42,665 nt of DNA from Oscillospiraceae bacterium (GTDB lineage Bacteria > Bacillota > Clostridia > Oscillospirales > CAG-272): NCBI GenBank assembly GCA_015064585.1, contig SVRY01000021.1, positions 1-42,665 on the forward strand, written 5' to 3'. How positions within the stretch are numbered: the first letter of the stretch is position 1; each line of letters starts with the position of its first letter. The position numbers were made by a program, and so were the translations under genes. The notes beneath the pieces were generated by a model, which saw only the letters and a program-made list of their open reading frames with translations, was not told the DNA's origin and did no database searches. Of the stretch, positions 22,201 to 31,683 are shown piece after piece.

Positions 22201-22243
22201 TTTGTATTCCTCCACTTGATTGTTTTCTTTTAACAGCCCTAGC

Positions 22244-22272
22244 ATTCTAGCACACCGAGAGCCTGTTGTCAA
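22244..22272 (-). promoter_or_regulatory. rplM-rpsI promoter
   Basis: TTGACA (22272-22267), 17 bases and TAGAAT (22249-22244) on the minus strand. The leader to the ATG is only about 38 bases, too short for a large L13 autoregulatory structure. Confidence 0.88.
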
Positions 22273-22400
22273 TAGGTTTTGAAAAGTTTTTTGGTATAAT
22301 TTAATTAAGAGGTGCAGTTTCTCGCAAATTCTCGTTTATTCTCATGTATTCTCTTAAATTGATATCGCGTCTTGTGTGCAAATTTACAATTTGTTCACAA

Positions 22401-23072
22401 TTAAAGCTCCACAGCAAGCGTTTTTCCCGCCGTCAGCGAATCGGGCGTAACATAACAATCCACCGCCGCAAGGCGCACGCCGGCACAAAGCGCATCCGCC
22501 AGCGCATCGGCAAACGCCGCATGGGTTTCTCTGTTTGGCATGACCTTTTGTACCCCCTGCATGGCAACCACGAACAAGAGCATAGCGTCATGTCCTGCCT
22601 TTTTACAGGCAATCAACTCTCTTATATGCTTTACTCCCCGCTCGGTAGGAGCGTCGGGGAAAAGGGCAATACCATTTCGATTCAAGGTTACACCCTTGAC
22701 CTCCACGTACAATATCCCATTTGTTTTCTTTATCATGAAATCAAATCGGCTGTCACCGTACTTGGTTTCGGGTCGGATCTCGGCATGGGGATACAATGCA
22801 CGCAAGTATTCTCCTGCCACCTGATTGGGCGCCATGCTGTCAATGTTAACCGTTCCCGTTCCCTTTTTTACTGCCACCAGATCATACCTCGTGACGCGGA
22901 CAGAACCACCCGGTTCTGTCAGATAACAAACCGCCCCCGGAACCAAAAGCTCCCGCAGGCGGCCTGTATTTTTCACATGGCATTTTTCTACAGCGCCATC
23001 GATCTGCACTTCTGCTGCAAAACGATTGAGACGACTGACAAAAACGCCTTCCTTTATATTCGGATATTTCAT
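22401..23072 (-). CDS. sfsA: SfsA family DNA/RNA-associated protein
   Basis: 223 residues, usual length. The OB-fold N-terminus (VSRLNRFAAEVQIDG ... HVKNTGRLRELLVPG) and the nuclease-like core SRFDFMIKK, YVEVKGVTLNRNGIALFPD, TERGVKHIRELIA are the classic SfsA signatures; the Asp and the ExK of YVEVK form a PD-(D/E)XK-like site. The name comes from sugar fermentation stimulation in E. coli; the exact role is uncertain. It shares ATGA with the stop of the acyltransferase-like gene upstream. Confidence 0.95.
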   Translation of the reverse strand: MKYPNIKEGVFVSRLNRFAAEVQIDGAVEKCHVKNTGRLRELLVPGAVCYLTEPGGSVRVTRYDLVAVKKGTGTVNIDSMAPNQVAGEYLRALYPHAEIRPETKYGDSRFDFMIKKTNGILYVEVKGVTLNRNGIALFPDAPTERGVKHIRELIACKKAGHDAMLLFVVAMQGVQKVMPNRETHAAFADALADALCAGVRLAAVDCYVTPDSLTAGKTLAVEL

Positions 23073-23926
23073 TTTAATACCAAAATTCCTTTTCCCCAGC
23101 CGATCGGCAAACCTTTTTCCAGTCTATCGGCATACACGCGGCGAAGCGCGGTATCTCTTGGCAGATTTTCGGGTTTTTCTCCGTATTTTGCGCCAAAGAT
23201 ACGCCAAAGATCATCCCTACTCTCCCCTTCTTCCACCACATCATAATCCCGGAAGAATGCCATTAAATTGGGGCAGTCGTTGAGCATTTCACGGTGCGCG
23301 GGATACAGCATCCAAGACTCACAAACGAATATACGGCAATTAAAAAACTCCGCGGCGCGCTGATAGGAACGCAACACATCCCCATGGGAAAGAGGTGCTC
23401 CCGACGGAATATGTACGTCAATGGCAAAATCGCCCTTTTTCACCGTTACGCCCTGCCCTGTATAGTCGTATTCCATACGAAAAGGTGCAAATTCCAGTCG
23501 TTCTATCCCATATAAAGAAAAGTTGAAAAAGCGGGCAAACCAAATTGCCACAAACGAGCCCCAAATATCGTAAACATCCTTGCATTCAAACAATTTGGCG
23601 CGCAGGTCAAAAAGAACCCTGTCAAACAATGCTGCTTGCAAGCCCTTTTGACGGTATTTTTCTTCCAGTAAAGGCAAATTTGCCATGTAAAACAGCATTT
23701 GCGCCGTATAAATATGCACAGGAGAAGCCGCTTTTTCAAACTCTTCCTGCATGGCATAGGTCAGTTTTTCGCTCTTTTGATAATCGGTACACACCGTATC
23801 CAACAGCGTCATTGCCGCCTCAGGCAGATCTTTTGCCCCTTTAGCAAGGGCATCGATCGCCTCTTGGGGGAATTGGGCAGTCCTGCCGTAGCTATGCACA
23901 ATTTCTTGCAGTATAATTCTATTCAT
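23069..23926 (-). CDS. GNAT-like acyltransferase-domain protein (NAT_N/GNAT_C type)
   Basis: 285 residues. The layout matches the two-domain Firmicute proteins annotated as acyltransferase domain-containing (N-terminal helical NAT_N, C-terminal GNAT_C). The C-terminal domain carries AIDVHIPSGAPLSHGDVLRS, RAAEFFNCRIFVCESWMLYP and NLMAFFRDYDVVEEGE. The acyl donor and target are unknown. It lies between murI (8-base overlap) and sfsA (ATGA overlap) in a three-gene unit, with no obvious functional link to cell-wall synthesis. Confidence 0.78.
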   Translation of the reverse strand: MNRIILQEIVHSYGRTAQFPQEAIDALAKGAKDLPEAAMTLLDTVCTDYQKSEKLTYAMQEEFEKAASPVHIYTAQMLFYMANLPLLEEKYRQKGLQAALFDRVLFDLRAKLFECKDVYDIWGSFVAIWFARFFNFSLYGIERLEFAPFRMEYDYTGQGVTVKKGDFAIDVHIPSGAPLSHGDVLRSYQRAAEFFNCRIFVCESWMLYPAHREMLNDCPNLMAFFRDYDVVEEGESRDDLWRIFGAKYGEKPENLPRDTALRRVYADRLEKGLPIGWGKGILVLK

Positions 23927-24704
23927 AGTAGGCTCCGATATCTACATATTCTACCTGCCCCTTTACATCCTCGCCCAAAAAACGGGATGCGGAAGCAATA
24001 AACATTTCGGGATCATCGCTGACAAAGTAACGGGTCGTACCCGTCCCCTCGGCAACTCTTCCTTCACACAGCGCCTTGGCAGCTTCATAACCTGTGTTAA
24101 TCAGCCGTATGCCCGGCAGAATATCGGCAATGACCTCAGCAAGCAATGGATAATGAGTACATCCTAAGATCATGGTATCCACGCCGCTCCCTTTAAATCT
24201 CATAAGGTATCTTTCCACTGCCAAACGGGCAATGGGATCATCTCTGTCGATCACGCCGTTTTCCACAAGCGGCACAAACAAAGGGCAAGCCTGCTCGTAA
24301 ACCTGTAGTGACGGGCACATATTTTTTAACATATTGGGAAACGCCCCGCTGCGGATAGTAGCAACCGTTCCGATCACCGCCACGCTTCCGCTTTGGGTAT
24401 GCGCCGCTGCCGCGCGGCAGGCAGGCTCCACCACACCGATCACAGGAATCTTGGATTCTTTTTGCAGTATCGACAGCGCAGTGGTGCTGACCGTTCCGCA
24501 AGCAACCAAGATGGCATCCACACCCATGGAGTTTAAAAATGCCACATCCTGCTTGGCGTATTGTATGATGGTCTGACGGGATCTGGTTCCATAAGGAACT
24601 CTGCCCGTATCGCCGAAATATATCAGATCCTCCCCCGGCATAAGACGGTGGATCTGTTTCACTGCGGTTAGGCCTCCCAGACCGCTATCAAAAATTCCTA
24701 TCAA
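23919..24704 (-). CDS. murI: Glutamate racemase
   Basis: About 261 residues from a TTG at 24704 with GAGG about 8 bases upstream. It converts L-Glu to D-Glu for peptidoglycan. The motifs IGIFDSGLGGLTAVKQI, YFGDTGRVPYGTRS, ILVACGTVSTT (first catalytic Cys) and MILGCTHYPLL (second catalytic Cys) are in order. The first Cys motif usually reads CNT and here is CGT, a neighbouring substitution worth noting but with both cysteines intact. First gene of the murI-GNAT-sfsA unit. Confidence 0.95.
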   Translation of the reverse strand: MIGIFDSGLGGLTAVKQIHRLMPGEDLIYFGDTGRVPYGTRSRQTIIQYAKQDVAFLNSMGVDAILVACGTVSTTALSILQKESKIPVIGVVEPACRAAAAHTQSGSVAVIGTVATIRSGAFPNMLKNMCPSLQVYEQACPLFVPLVENGVIDRDDPIARLAVERYLMRFKGSGVDTMILGCTHYPLLAEVIADILPGIRLINTGYEAAKALCEGRVAEGTGTTRYFVSDDPEMFIASASRFLGEDVKGQVEYVDIGAYYE

Positions 24705-24734
24705 AATATTGACCTCGTATTTATATTCAATCAA

Positions 24735-24758
24735 GGGAACTTCTTGAAAAAAGTTCCC
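24735..24758 (-). terminator. Hairpin between nadE and murI
   Basis: GGGAACTT (24735-24742) and AAGTTCCC (24751-24758) form an 8-bp stem on either strand. It follows the nadE stop (24788) and precedes murI; the T tract is poor, so partial termination is likely. Confidence 0.5.
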
Positions 24759-24787
24759 CGAAACCTTCCAAAACTTTTAAAATTGAT

Positions 24788-26719
24788 TTATTTGTTTTCG
24801 GTCAATTCCTTGATCTCTTCCTGCCAAAGTGCCGACACAGCATCCGAAGGCATACGCAAATCGCCTCTGGGTGAAATACCCACAGTTCCCACCTTGGGTC
24901 CGTCGGGAAGACAGGAGCGCTTAAACTGCTGATTGAAAAAGCGTCGGCAGAAGGTAGATAGCCATTTGAGAATGGTTTCATCCGAATATGCACCGCCAAA
25001 GGCATATTTTGCCATGCGGAAGATCTTTTGGGGACCGAATCCGTAACGCAGGAAATAGAAAAGGAAGAAGTCGTGCAGACTGTAAGGCCCAACCAGATCT
25101 TCGGTTACCTGTGCAATCTTACCGTCTTTGTCGGGAGGCAACAGCTCCGGTGATACAGGAGTTGCCAAAATATCAAGAAGCGTTGCTTTCAATGCTTCAT
25201 CATCGCTGGTTTCGGCAAAATAAGATACCAAATGGCGCACCAATGTCTTGGGAATGGATCCGTTTACCCCATACATGGACATATGGTCGCCGTTATAGGT
25301 CGCCCAGCCCAGAGCCAATTCGGAAAGATCCCCCGTACCGATAACAATGGCATTTTCCATGTTGGCAATGTCCATTAGTATCTGCGTACGTTCTCTTGCC
25401 TGCGAATTTTCATACGTTACATCGGTTTTCACGCCGTCGTGTCCAATATCCGCAAAGTGTTGACGCACTGCTTTTTCAATCGGAACCGTAGAGAAGGCAA
25501 CGCCCAAACGCTCGCAAAGAATTTCGGCGTTACTGCGCGTTCTGCCGGTGGTGCCGAATCCGGGCATGGTCACCGCATGAATGCGAGTGCGGGGCTGTCC
25601 CAAACGGTCATACGCCTTTGCTGTGATCAGCAAAGCAAGTGTGGAGTCAAGGCCTCCTGAAATACCAATCACCGCACCGCAACCGATATGGGAAAGACGG
25701 CGGGCAAGAGCGGCAGACTGCATGGTTACAATTTCCTCACTGCGGGAAAGCAGTACCGCTTTGTCCTTGGGAACAAAGGGACTGTCGGAAATTTTTCTTG
25801 TAAGGGTAGTTTCCTCTTTGGTAAGAGAAAAATAATTGATATATGCGGCGTTTTCGGCGGCACGGAAGGTATTTTTCTTTTGACGAAGGGCAAAAAGACG
25901 GTATACATCAATTTCGCTGACAGCGCATTGCCCCGAAAAAGGCTTTGCTTCGGCAAGCAGCGAACCGTTTTCATAGATCAGATCGTGACCGCCATATACC
26001 AGATCGGTGGTAGATTCACCCATTCCCGCATCGGCATATATATATGCCGAAATCTGTTTGGCACTCATTGCCGAAAGCATGGTACGGCGGACTGACGCCT
26101 TGCCGACCACATCTCCCGAGGCAGACAGATTCAAAATGACAGTCGCTCCCTTTTCAGCAAGGGTATTGGAGGGAGAATGCATAACCCAAGCATCCTCGCA
26201 AATCTCGCAGCCGACAGACAGTTCGGGCAGATCGCGGCAAACAAAAATCTGATCGGTGCCAAAGGGGATCTCTTCGCCGAACACGCAATCAACGGTAACA
26301 GTTTCCTTGGGTGCGGGTGCAAAGTAACGCGCTTCATTATATTCCCCGTAGTTTGGCAAATGGGTTTTGGGCACAAGGCCCAACACTGCACCGCGTTGGC
26401 AAACTGCCGCTACGTTATAAAGTTTTCCGCCATGGCGAAAAGGAAGACCTATGACAAAAACAATCTCAAGTTTTTCAGTAGCTGCCAAGATCCGAATTAG
26501 CGCCTGTTCCGCGCCTTTCAACAGCGTTTCCTGGAACAACAAGTCCCCTACTGAATAAGCCGTTATCGACAGCTCGGGAAAAGCCAAAAGCTTTACACCT
26601 TTTTCAGCCATATCACAAATCGCACTTATAATTTCTTTTTCATTGTATCGGCAATCCGCCACCTTTACCATGGGAGAAAGTGCCGCAACTTTTATAAATC
26701 CGTCTTTCATCTCTTCCAT
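24788..26719 (-). CDS. nadE: Glutamine-dependent NAD+ synthetase
   Basis: 643 residues, the length of the two-domain enzyme that makes NAD from nicotinate adenine dinucleotide, ATP and glutamine. The N-terminal nitrilase-type glutaminase has Glu49 (FPELSITAY), Lys118 ([17 protein letters not shown]) and Cys174 (EICEDAW). The C-terminal synthetase has the PP-loop [32 protein letters not shown] and the closing [22 protein letters not shown]. Divergent from pncB, so both ends of NAD salvage flank one intergenic region. The start ATG at 26719 has only a weak ribosome site; ATG 26710 is possible. Confidence 0.96.
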   Translation of the reverse strand: MEEMKDGFIKVAALSPMVKVADCRYNEKEIISAICDMAEKGVKLLAFPELSITAYSVGDLLFQETLLKGAEQALIRILAATEKLEIVFVIGLPFRHGGKLYNVAAVCQRGAVLGLVPKTHLPNYGEYNEARYFAPAPKETVTVDCVFGEEIPFGTDQIFVCRDLPELSVGCEICEDAWVMHSPSNTLAEKGATVILNLSASGDVVGKASVRRTMLSAMSAKQISAYIYADAGMGESTTDLVYGGHDLIYENGSLLAEAKPFSGQCAVSEIDVYRLFALRQKKNTFRAAENAAYINYFSLTKEETTLTRKISDSPFVPKDKAVLLSRSEEIVTMQSAALARRLSHIGCGAVIGISGGLDSTLALLITAKAYDRLGQPRTRIHAVTMPGFGTTGRTRSNAEILCERLGVAFSTVPIEKAVRQHFADIGHDGVKTDVTYENSQARERTQILMDIANMENAIVIGTGDLSELALGWATYNGDHMSMYGVNGSIPKTLVRHLVSYFAETSDDEALKATLLDILATPVSPELLPPDKDGKIAQVTEDLVGPYSLHDFFLFYFLRYGFGPQKIFRMAKYAFGGAYSDETILKWLSTFCRRFFNQQFKRSCLPDGPKVGTVGISPRGDLRMPSDAVSALWQEEIKELTENK

Positions 26720-26820
26720 TCACCGTCTTTCTAAAGATTTTTGAACCTTTTTTTACTTTTTCACGCAGACAGTACTTTACAAACCCAAAAAAATGTTGTA
26801 AAATATTTTTGTATATTGCT

Positions 26821-26837
26821 ATACTATACATTAGTAT
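26821..26837. promoter_or_regulatory. Palindrome between nadE and pncB
   Basis: ATACTA-TACAT-TAGTAT, a 6-5-6 inverted repeat, in the 217-base divergent spacer. It is a candidate operator for a regulator of NAD genes; no matching known motif is claimed. Confidence 0.4.
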
Positions 26838-26936
26838 ATACCAAATATCATTCCTTGTCAAGAACACGGAAGCACAAATAGGAAAATGCGAAGTATTTTT
26901 CAAACTTTTTACTATATAATCACGAGGTAATTTATC

Positions 26937-28382
26937 ATGGCAACTGCGCGTAACTTTTGGTATGAAAACTATACGATGCTGTTCGACTTTTATGAAATGA
27001 CCATGGGTAACGGATATCTGCTCTGCGGCAAAAAAGATCAGATCTGTTATTTTGATATGTTCTTCCGCTCGGTTCCCGACGGCGGAGGTTTTGCCATTGC
27101 CGCAGGTTTGGAACAGGTAATCGACTATATTGAAAATCTGCATTTTTCGGATGCCGACATCAATTTTTTGCGCAGCAAGAAATGTTTTTCGGAAGAGTTC
27201 CTTTCCTATCTGAGAACATTCAAATTCACCGGTGATATCTGGGCAGTTCCCGAAGGCACTCCCATTTTCCCGGGAGAACCAATTATTACAGTACGTGCCC
27301 CTGCCATTGAAGCACAGTTTATTGAAACCTATATTCTGCTTACCGTCAACCATCAATCATTGGTTGCCACCAAATCCAACCGCATCGTGCGCTCTGCGCA
27401 GGGACGTCCTGTCTTTGAATTCGGCTCCCGCCGTGCACAGGGTACTTCAGGGGCGATTTTAGGTGCACGTGCATCTTATATCGCGGGATGCAGTTCCACT
27501 GCCTGTACCATTTCTGAAGAGCTGTACGGCGTGCCTGCGGGCGGTACCATGGCCCACTCTTGGGTGCAAATGTTTGATTCTGAATACGAAGCATTCGACA
27601 CCTACTGCTCAATCTACCCCAATGCGCCTACTCTATTGGTAGATACCTATAACGTACTGAAATCAGGCGTCCCCAACGCTATTAAAGTATTTCAAAAACA
27701 TGGTATTACTAACGGTGCCCTGCGCATTGATTCGGGCGACATCACATATTTGAGCAAGAAAGTGCGTAAAATGCTGGATGAAGCGGGATTGACAGGGTGC
27801 AGAATCACTGCCTCCAATTCGCTGGATGAGTATATTATCCGTGACATTTTGCTGCAAGGAGCTAAAATCGATTCCTTCGGTGTAGGCGAGCGTTTGATCA
27901 CTTCTAAATCTTCTCCTGTGTTCGGCGGCGTTTACAAACTGGTTGCTGTAGAAAATCCCGACGGTTCTATTCTTCCTAAGATCAAAATTTCCGAAAACCC
28001 TGCCAAAATCACTACCCCCCACTTTAAGAAAGTATACCGCCTCTTTGACCGTGAAAGCGGAAAAGCAGAAGCAGACCTAATTTGTGTACATGATGAAACA
28101 GTAGACGACAGTCAGTCTCTGACTATTTTCGACCCCTACTACACATGGAAGACCAAAACCTTTACCAATTATAAAGCGGTAGAGCTGCTGCGTCCTATCT
28201 TCCTTAACGGCAAACGGGTTTACGATTCCCCCGCAACCGAAGACATCCGCAATTATTGCCTTGCACAGATAGATTCACTGTGGGACGAAGTGAAACGTTT
28301 TGAAAACCCTCACAACTATTACGTTGACCTTTCCGAAAAGCTTTGGAACATCAAGCACGACCTGCTGAAACACAAAAAATAA
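26937..28382 (+). CDS. pncB: Nicotinate phosphoribosyltransferase
   Basis: 481 residues, the longer Gram-positive type. It joins nicotinate and PRPP to give nicotinate mononucleotide, the entry step of the Preiss-Handler pathway. Motifs: MLFDFYEMTMGNGYL at the start, FEFGSRRAQGTSGAILGARA, GTMAHSWVQMF with the catalytic His that is phosphorylated, LRIDSGDITYLSKKVR and FGVGERLITS (phosphate and ribose contacts). RBS ACGAGG. Placed opposite nadE and followed closely by lepB. Confidence 0.96.
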   Translation: MATARNFWYENYTMLFDFYEMTMGNGYLLCGKKDQICYFDMFFRSVPDGGGFAIAAGLEQVIDYIENLHFSDADINFLRSKKCFSEEFLSYLRTFKFTGDIWAVPEGTPIFPGEPIITVRAPAIEAQFIETYILLTVNHQSLVATKSNRIVRSAQGRPVFEFGSRRAQGTSGAILGARASYIAGCSSTACTISEELYGVPAGGTMAHSWVQMFDSEYEAFDTYCSIYPNAPTLLVDTYNVLKSGVPNAIKVFQKHGITNGALRIDSGDITYLSKKVRKMLDEAGLTGCRITASNSLDEYIIRDILLQGAKIDSFGVGERLITSKSSPVFGGVYKLVAVENPDGSILPKIKISENPAKITTPHFKKVYRLFDRESGKAEADLICVHDETVDDSQSLTIFDPYYTWKTKTFTNYKAVELLRPIFLNGKRVYDSPATEDIRNYCLAQIDSLWDEVKRFENPHNYYVDLSEKLWNIKHDLLKHKK

Positions 28383-28400
28383 TTCTCTAAGGAGCCAACC

Positions 28401-29267
28401 ATGCCTAATTTTTCAAAGGAACAGGAAGAAAACAATCAGCCTGTATCCGACACCGACACTTCTTTTGCGTTTCCTGATAAATCCGATGAATCCGAGGAAA
28501 CTACCGCAGAGGTTTTGTCTGATGATGTATTGATAGAAGCATCGGAAGCAGCTGAGCTGCCAAAAAGCGAAACCGACAGCGAAAATGAAAACAAGGAAAA
28601 TGAACCCGCAGAACCTGTGGCAGAAGAGCCGAGCGCCGGTGTCAAAGCCCTTTCCTTTGCTTTTGATCTGACAGAATTGTTTGCTATATCCTTTGCTGTG
28701 GTAATTGTGGCGCTTTGTTTCTTCCTGCGCCATTCCCCCGTTTCGGGTGCCTCCATGGAGCCTACCATTCAAAATTTGGATACCCTTTTGGTGTCCAATA
28801 TCGCCTACACTCCCGAACGGGGAGATGTGGTAATTGTCCAGTCCACCCACAATTTACAAAAACCGCTGGTAAAGCGTGTGATTGCTGTTGGCGGCGATGA
28901 AATTCAGATCAATTTTGACCGTTGGATGATCATGATCAACGGAGAGATCGTCGAACAGCGCTTTGATGAAAACGGCAACTACGCGGTAATCGGCAGCGAA
29001 TATGTCAATTATATAGAAGGTCAGCCCATGCGTTTGGGATCTATCGACGGGTCGGATCTTTATAAAACAGGCTTTACCTATGACACCGCCACCGGCAATT
29101 ATATCGCAACCGTCCCCGAAGGCCGGTTATTCATCTTGGGAGACAACCGCAATGACAGCAAAGACAGCCGCGATGCCACAGTTGGTTTTGTGGATGTGCG
29201 TTTGGTTGTCGGAAAAGCTATTTTCCGTTTGACTCCTTTTTCCAACATGGGAACTTTGGACAAATAA
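28401..29267 (+). CDS. lepB: Type I signal peptidase with acidic N-terminal extension
   Basis: 288 residues. Unusual first 80 residues: very acidic, Ser/Glu/Asp-rich and probably disordered. One membrane segment follows (LFAISFAVVIVALCFFL, about 93-109) and then the S26 domain: Ser118 in SGASMEPT, the general-base Lys158 in KPLVKRVIAVGGDEI, and GDNRNDSKDSRD. Gram-positive signal peptidases are usually near 180 residues, so the extension accounts for the extra length. It removes signal peptides at the outer face of the membrane. RBS AAGGAG, 18 bases after pncB. Confidence 0.95.
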   Translation: MPNFSKEQEENNQPVSDTDTSFAFPDKSDESEETTAEVLSDDVLIEASEAAELPKSETDSENENKENEPAEPVAEEPSAGVKALSFAFDLTELFAISFAVVIVALCFFLRHSPVSGASMEPTIQNLDTLLVSNIAYTPERGDVVIVQSTHNLQKPLVKRVIAVGGDEIQINFDRWMIMINGEIVEQRFDENGNYAVIGSEYVNYIEGQPMRLGSIDGSDLYKTGFTYDTATGNYIATVPEGRLFILGDNRNDSKDSRDATVGFVDVRLVVGKAIFRLTPFSNMGTLDK

Positions 29268-29273
29268 AATTAT

Positions 29274-29304
29274 ACGGCGTGCCAAGTGGCGGCACGCCGT
29301 CTTT
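29274..29304 (+). terminator. GC-rich hairpin between lepB and ylqF
   Basis: ACGGCGTGCC (29274-29283) and GGCACGCCGT (29291-29300) form a perfect 10-bp stem with a 7-base loop, followed only by CTTTA. It is probably an attenuator or processing site inside an operon. Confidence 0.65.
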
Positions 29305-29322
29305 ATGAAAGGAGACATGGAT

Positions 29323-30210
29323 ATGCCATCCAATATTATACAGTGGTTTCCCGGCCATATGGCAAAAACCCGCCGGCTGATCACTGAAAACCTGCCTAAA
29401 GTGGATATTGTCATTGAACTGTTGGATGCCCGCATCCCGCAAAGCTCACGCAATCCCGAAATTTCTAAAATCTGCAAAGACAAACCGATCCTTACTCTTT
29501 TCAACAAATCCTCTCTTGCCGATCCTGCCGCCTGCAAACAGTGGGAGGCGGCATTTAAAAAAGAAGGAAACACCGCATTATTTATCGACTGTCACACAGG
29601 GGCCGGTATTGATAAAATTCTGCCCGCTGTCAAGAATGTTCTTTCCGAAAAAGTTGCCCGTTATGAAGATAAAGGCATGACCGGAAGAAAGCTGCGTGCA
29701 ATGATCGTAGGCATTCCCAACGTAGGAAAATCCACTCTGATCAACCGTTTGGCAGGTGCAAAAAAAGCAAAAGCTGAAGACCGTCCGGGCGTAACGCAGA
29801 CTCTGCAATGGGTTCCCACCTCTATCGGCATTGACTTACTGGATATGCCGGGCGTTCTTTGGCCCAAATTTGAGGATCCGACAGTGGGCGAAAATCTTGC
29901 CATGACCGGTGCCATCAAGGATCAGATCTTAGATACCGAAGCCATTGCCGCCACGCTCTGCGAGCGTTTACAGGCGGTTGCTCCCGCTCTTTTTGCCGCA
30001 CGCTATAAACTCACACCCGAACAAATACAAACCCTGGACAAATGGCAGCTATTTGAAGCGGTGGGCAGAAAACGCGGATTCTTGATCCCCGGCGGTGACA
30101 TCAATACCGAACGCACAGCGAATATTCTGTTGGATGAATTCCGCGGATGCAAGATCGGCCGCATTACGCTGGAATATCCTGTTTTGGCGGAGGACATACA
30201 TGAAGTTTGA
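29323..30210 (+). CDS. ylqF: Ribosome biogenesis GTPase YlqF (RbgA)
   Basis: 295 residues. A circularly permuted GTPase needed for late 50S assembly. Family start IIQWFPGHMAKTRRLITENL, then the permuted order G4 (LFNKSSLAD), G1 (GIPNVGKSTLINRL, about 125-138), G3 (DMPGVLWPKF) and a C-terminal helical RNA-binding domain. G4 is usually NKxD; here it reads NKSS, which may lower guanine specificity. The third ATG (29323) is used because AAAGGAG lies 8-9 bases before it. It overlaps rnhB by 11 bases. Confidence 0.95.
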   Translation: MPSNIIQWFPGHMAKTRRLITENLPKVDIVIELLDARIPQSSRNPEISKICKDKPILTLFNKSSLADPAACKQWEAAFKKEGNTALFIDCHTGAGIDKILPAVKNVLSEKVARYEDKGMTGRKLRAMIVGIPNVGKSTLINRLAGAKKAKAEDRPGVTQTLQWVPTSIGIDLLDMPGVLWPKFEDPTVGENLAMTGAIKDQILDTEAIAATLCERLQAVAPALFAARYKLTPEQIQTLDKWQLFEAVGRKRGFLIPGGDINTERTANILLDEFRGCKIGRITLEYPVLAEDIHEV

Positions 30211-30808
30211 TCTGGAAAATGAATATACTGCCAAAGGATATGCCGTGATTGCCGGTACCGACGAGGCAGGCAGAGGTCCTCTCTGTGGTCCTGTATGCGC
30301 CGCCGCTGTTATTCTGGACCCCAATGCAGAGATCCCCGGGTTAAATGATTCCAAAAAGCTGACCGAAAAAAAGAGAGAACAGCTGTATGCTTTGATTGTA
30401 GAAAACGCAGTGAGCTACGGAATTGCATACGCCGACGTCGAAGAGATCGATGAACTGAATATTCTCAACGCTTCCCAACTTGCCATGCGGCGCGCTGTCG
30501 CCATGCTGACCCCTTGTCCTGATCTGGTGCTGGTAGATGGAAATGTGGCAAGAGGATTCCCCATGGATACCGTCAAAGTAATCAAGGGAGACTCTATTTC
30601 CCCTTCCATTGCGGCAGCATCCATTCTGGCAAAGGTGTCCCGTGACCGGCTTTGCATGGAGCTGGACAAAGCATATCCTATGTACGGCATTTCTGCCCAT
30701 AAAGGATATCCCACCAAGGCGCACATGGACGCCGTACGAAAGTACGGTCCCGCCCCCATTCATCGTAAAACTTTTTTAAAATTTTTAAGTAAGGATGAAC
30801 ATCATTGA
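30200..30808 (+). CDS. rnhB: Ribonuclease HII
   Basis: 202 residues. It removes RNA from RNA-DNA hybrids and single ribonucleotides from DNA. Catalytic acidic residues are in IAGTDEAGRGPLCGPV (Asp21, Glu22), VLVDGN and ILAKVSRDRLC; the C-terminal GISAHKGYPTKAHMDAVRKYGPAPIHRK is the family signature region. The ATG at 30200 follows GGAGGACATAC. The ylqF-rnhB order is a common Firmicute arrangement. Confidence 0.97.
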   Translation: MKFDLENEYTAKGYAVIAGTDEAGRGPLCGPVCAAAVILDPNAEIPGLNDSKKLTEKKREQLYALIVENAVSYGIAYADVEEIDELNILNASQLAMRRAVAMLTPCPDLVLVDGNVARGFPMDTVKVIKGDSISPSIAAASILAKVSRDRLCMELDKAYPMYGISAHKGYPTKAHMDAVRKYGPAPIHRKTFLKFLSKDEHH

Positions 30809-31683
30809 TATACACCGACTTGCACTGTGATACTCTATTTGAGTTATATAAAAAAGGGCTGACTTACCGCAACGACCAATTGCATTTGCGTCAAGCGTTT
30901 GAAGATGTCTTTACCCATCACACCCAGGTATTTGCCATTTGGACTGAACATAAACTCTCTCCCGATGACGCATGGCGGCAATTTCTTGCCATTCGAAAAT
31001 ATTATGAAAATGCAGAGATACCTAAAGAAATTAAATCTATTCTGGCAGTGGAAGGCGGGGCATTGATTGACAATGACCTCTCACGTCTGGATATACTGCA
31101 TTCTTTGGGAATTCGCATCCTGACCTTGGTTTGGCAGGATGTCTGTTCGTTGGGCGGTGCACATAACACCGATATAGGGCTGACTGATTTCGGAGCCGAA
31201 GCGGTAAAACGCTGTTTTACGCTGGGTATACAACCCGACATCTCTCACGCTTCCGACCGTATGTTTTGGCAGGTAGCAGAGCTTTCCGAATATCATCAAA
31301 AGCCTCTGCTCGCCACCCACTCCAACGCAAGGACAATTTGCGACCATCGACGCAACCTCACTGATGCGATGTTTGACGCAATATTAAAAAGCGATGGTGT
31401 GACAGGAATCAGCATGGCGGCTGTTCATTTAAAAAAAGATGCCGATGCCACTCTTTTGGATATAGTAAAGCACATTGAACATTACTGTTCATTGGGCGGA
31501 GAAAACTACATTTGCCTCGGATGCGATTTTGACGGTATCAGCAGTTCTCCCAAGGAGATTCAAAATATGTACGACCTGCCCCTTCTGGCAGAACACCTTG
31601 CCCGTTTGGGTTACAGTGACTGCCAGATCGAAGGATTCTTTTACAAAAACGCAGACCGTTTCCTCAAAAAGATTTCGGTCTGA
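30805..31683 (+). CDS. Membrane dipeptidase-type metallopeptidase (M19)
   Basis: 292 residues, no signal peptide, so cytoplasmic despite the family name. Metal ligands: DLHCDTLFELY (HxD), the bridging Glu in LAVEGG, DISHAS, ATHSNAR and GCDFDG near the C-terminus. Members hydrolyse dipeptides, including those with a C-terminal D-residue. It starts at a TTG (30805) that overlaps the rnhB stop, with AAGGA upstream. Last gene of the pncB-lepB-ylqF-rnhB run, and its end overlaps the convergent DUF1540 gene by 20 bases. Confidence 0.92.
   Translation: MIYTDLHCDTLFELYKKGLTYRNDQLHLRQAFEDVFTHHTQVFAIWTEHKLSPDDAWRQFLAIRKYYENAEIPKEIKSILAVEGGALIDNDLSRLDILHSLGIRILTLVWQDVCSLGGAHNTDIGLTDFGAEAVKRCFTLGIQPDISHASDRMFWQVAELSEYHQKPLLATHSNARTICDHRRNLTDAMFDAILKSDGVTGISMAAVHLKKDADATLLDIVKHIEHYCSLGGENYICLGCDFDGISSSPKEIQNMYDLPLLAEHLARLGYSDCQIEGFFYKNADRFLKKISV

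Noticed and set aside
22201-22243. L13 autoregulatory leader
   Set aside because: The distance from promoter to rplM start is only about 40 bases, and no large hairpin is visible.
26915-26920. TATAAT as the pncB promoter -10
   Set aside because: Transcription would begin within or after the GAGG ribosome site, and no -35 lies at the proper distance.
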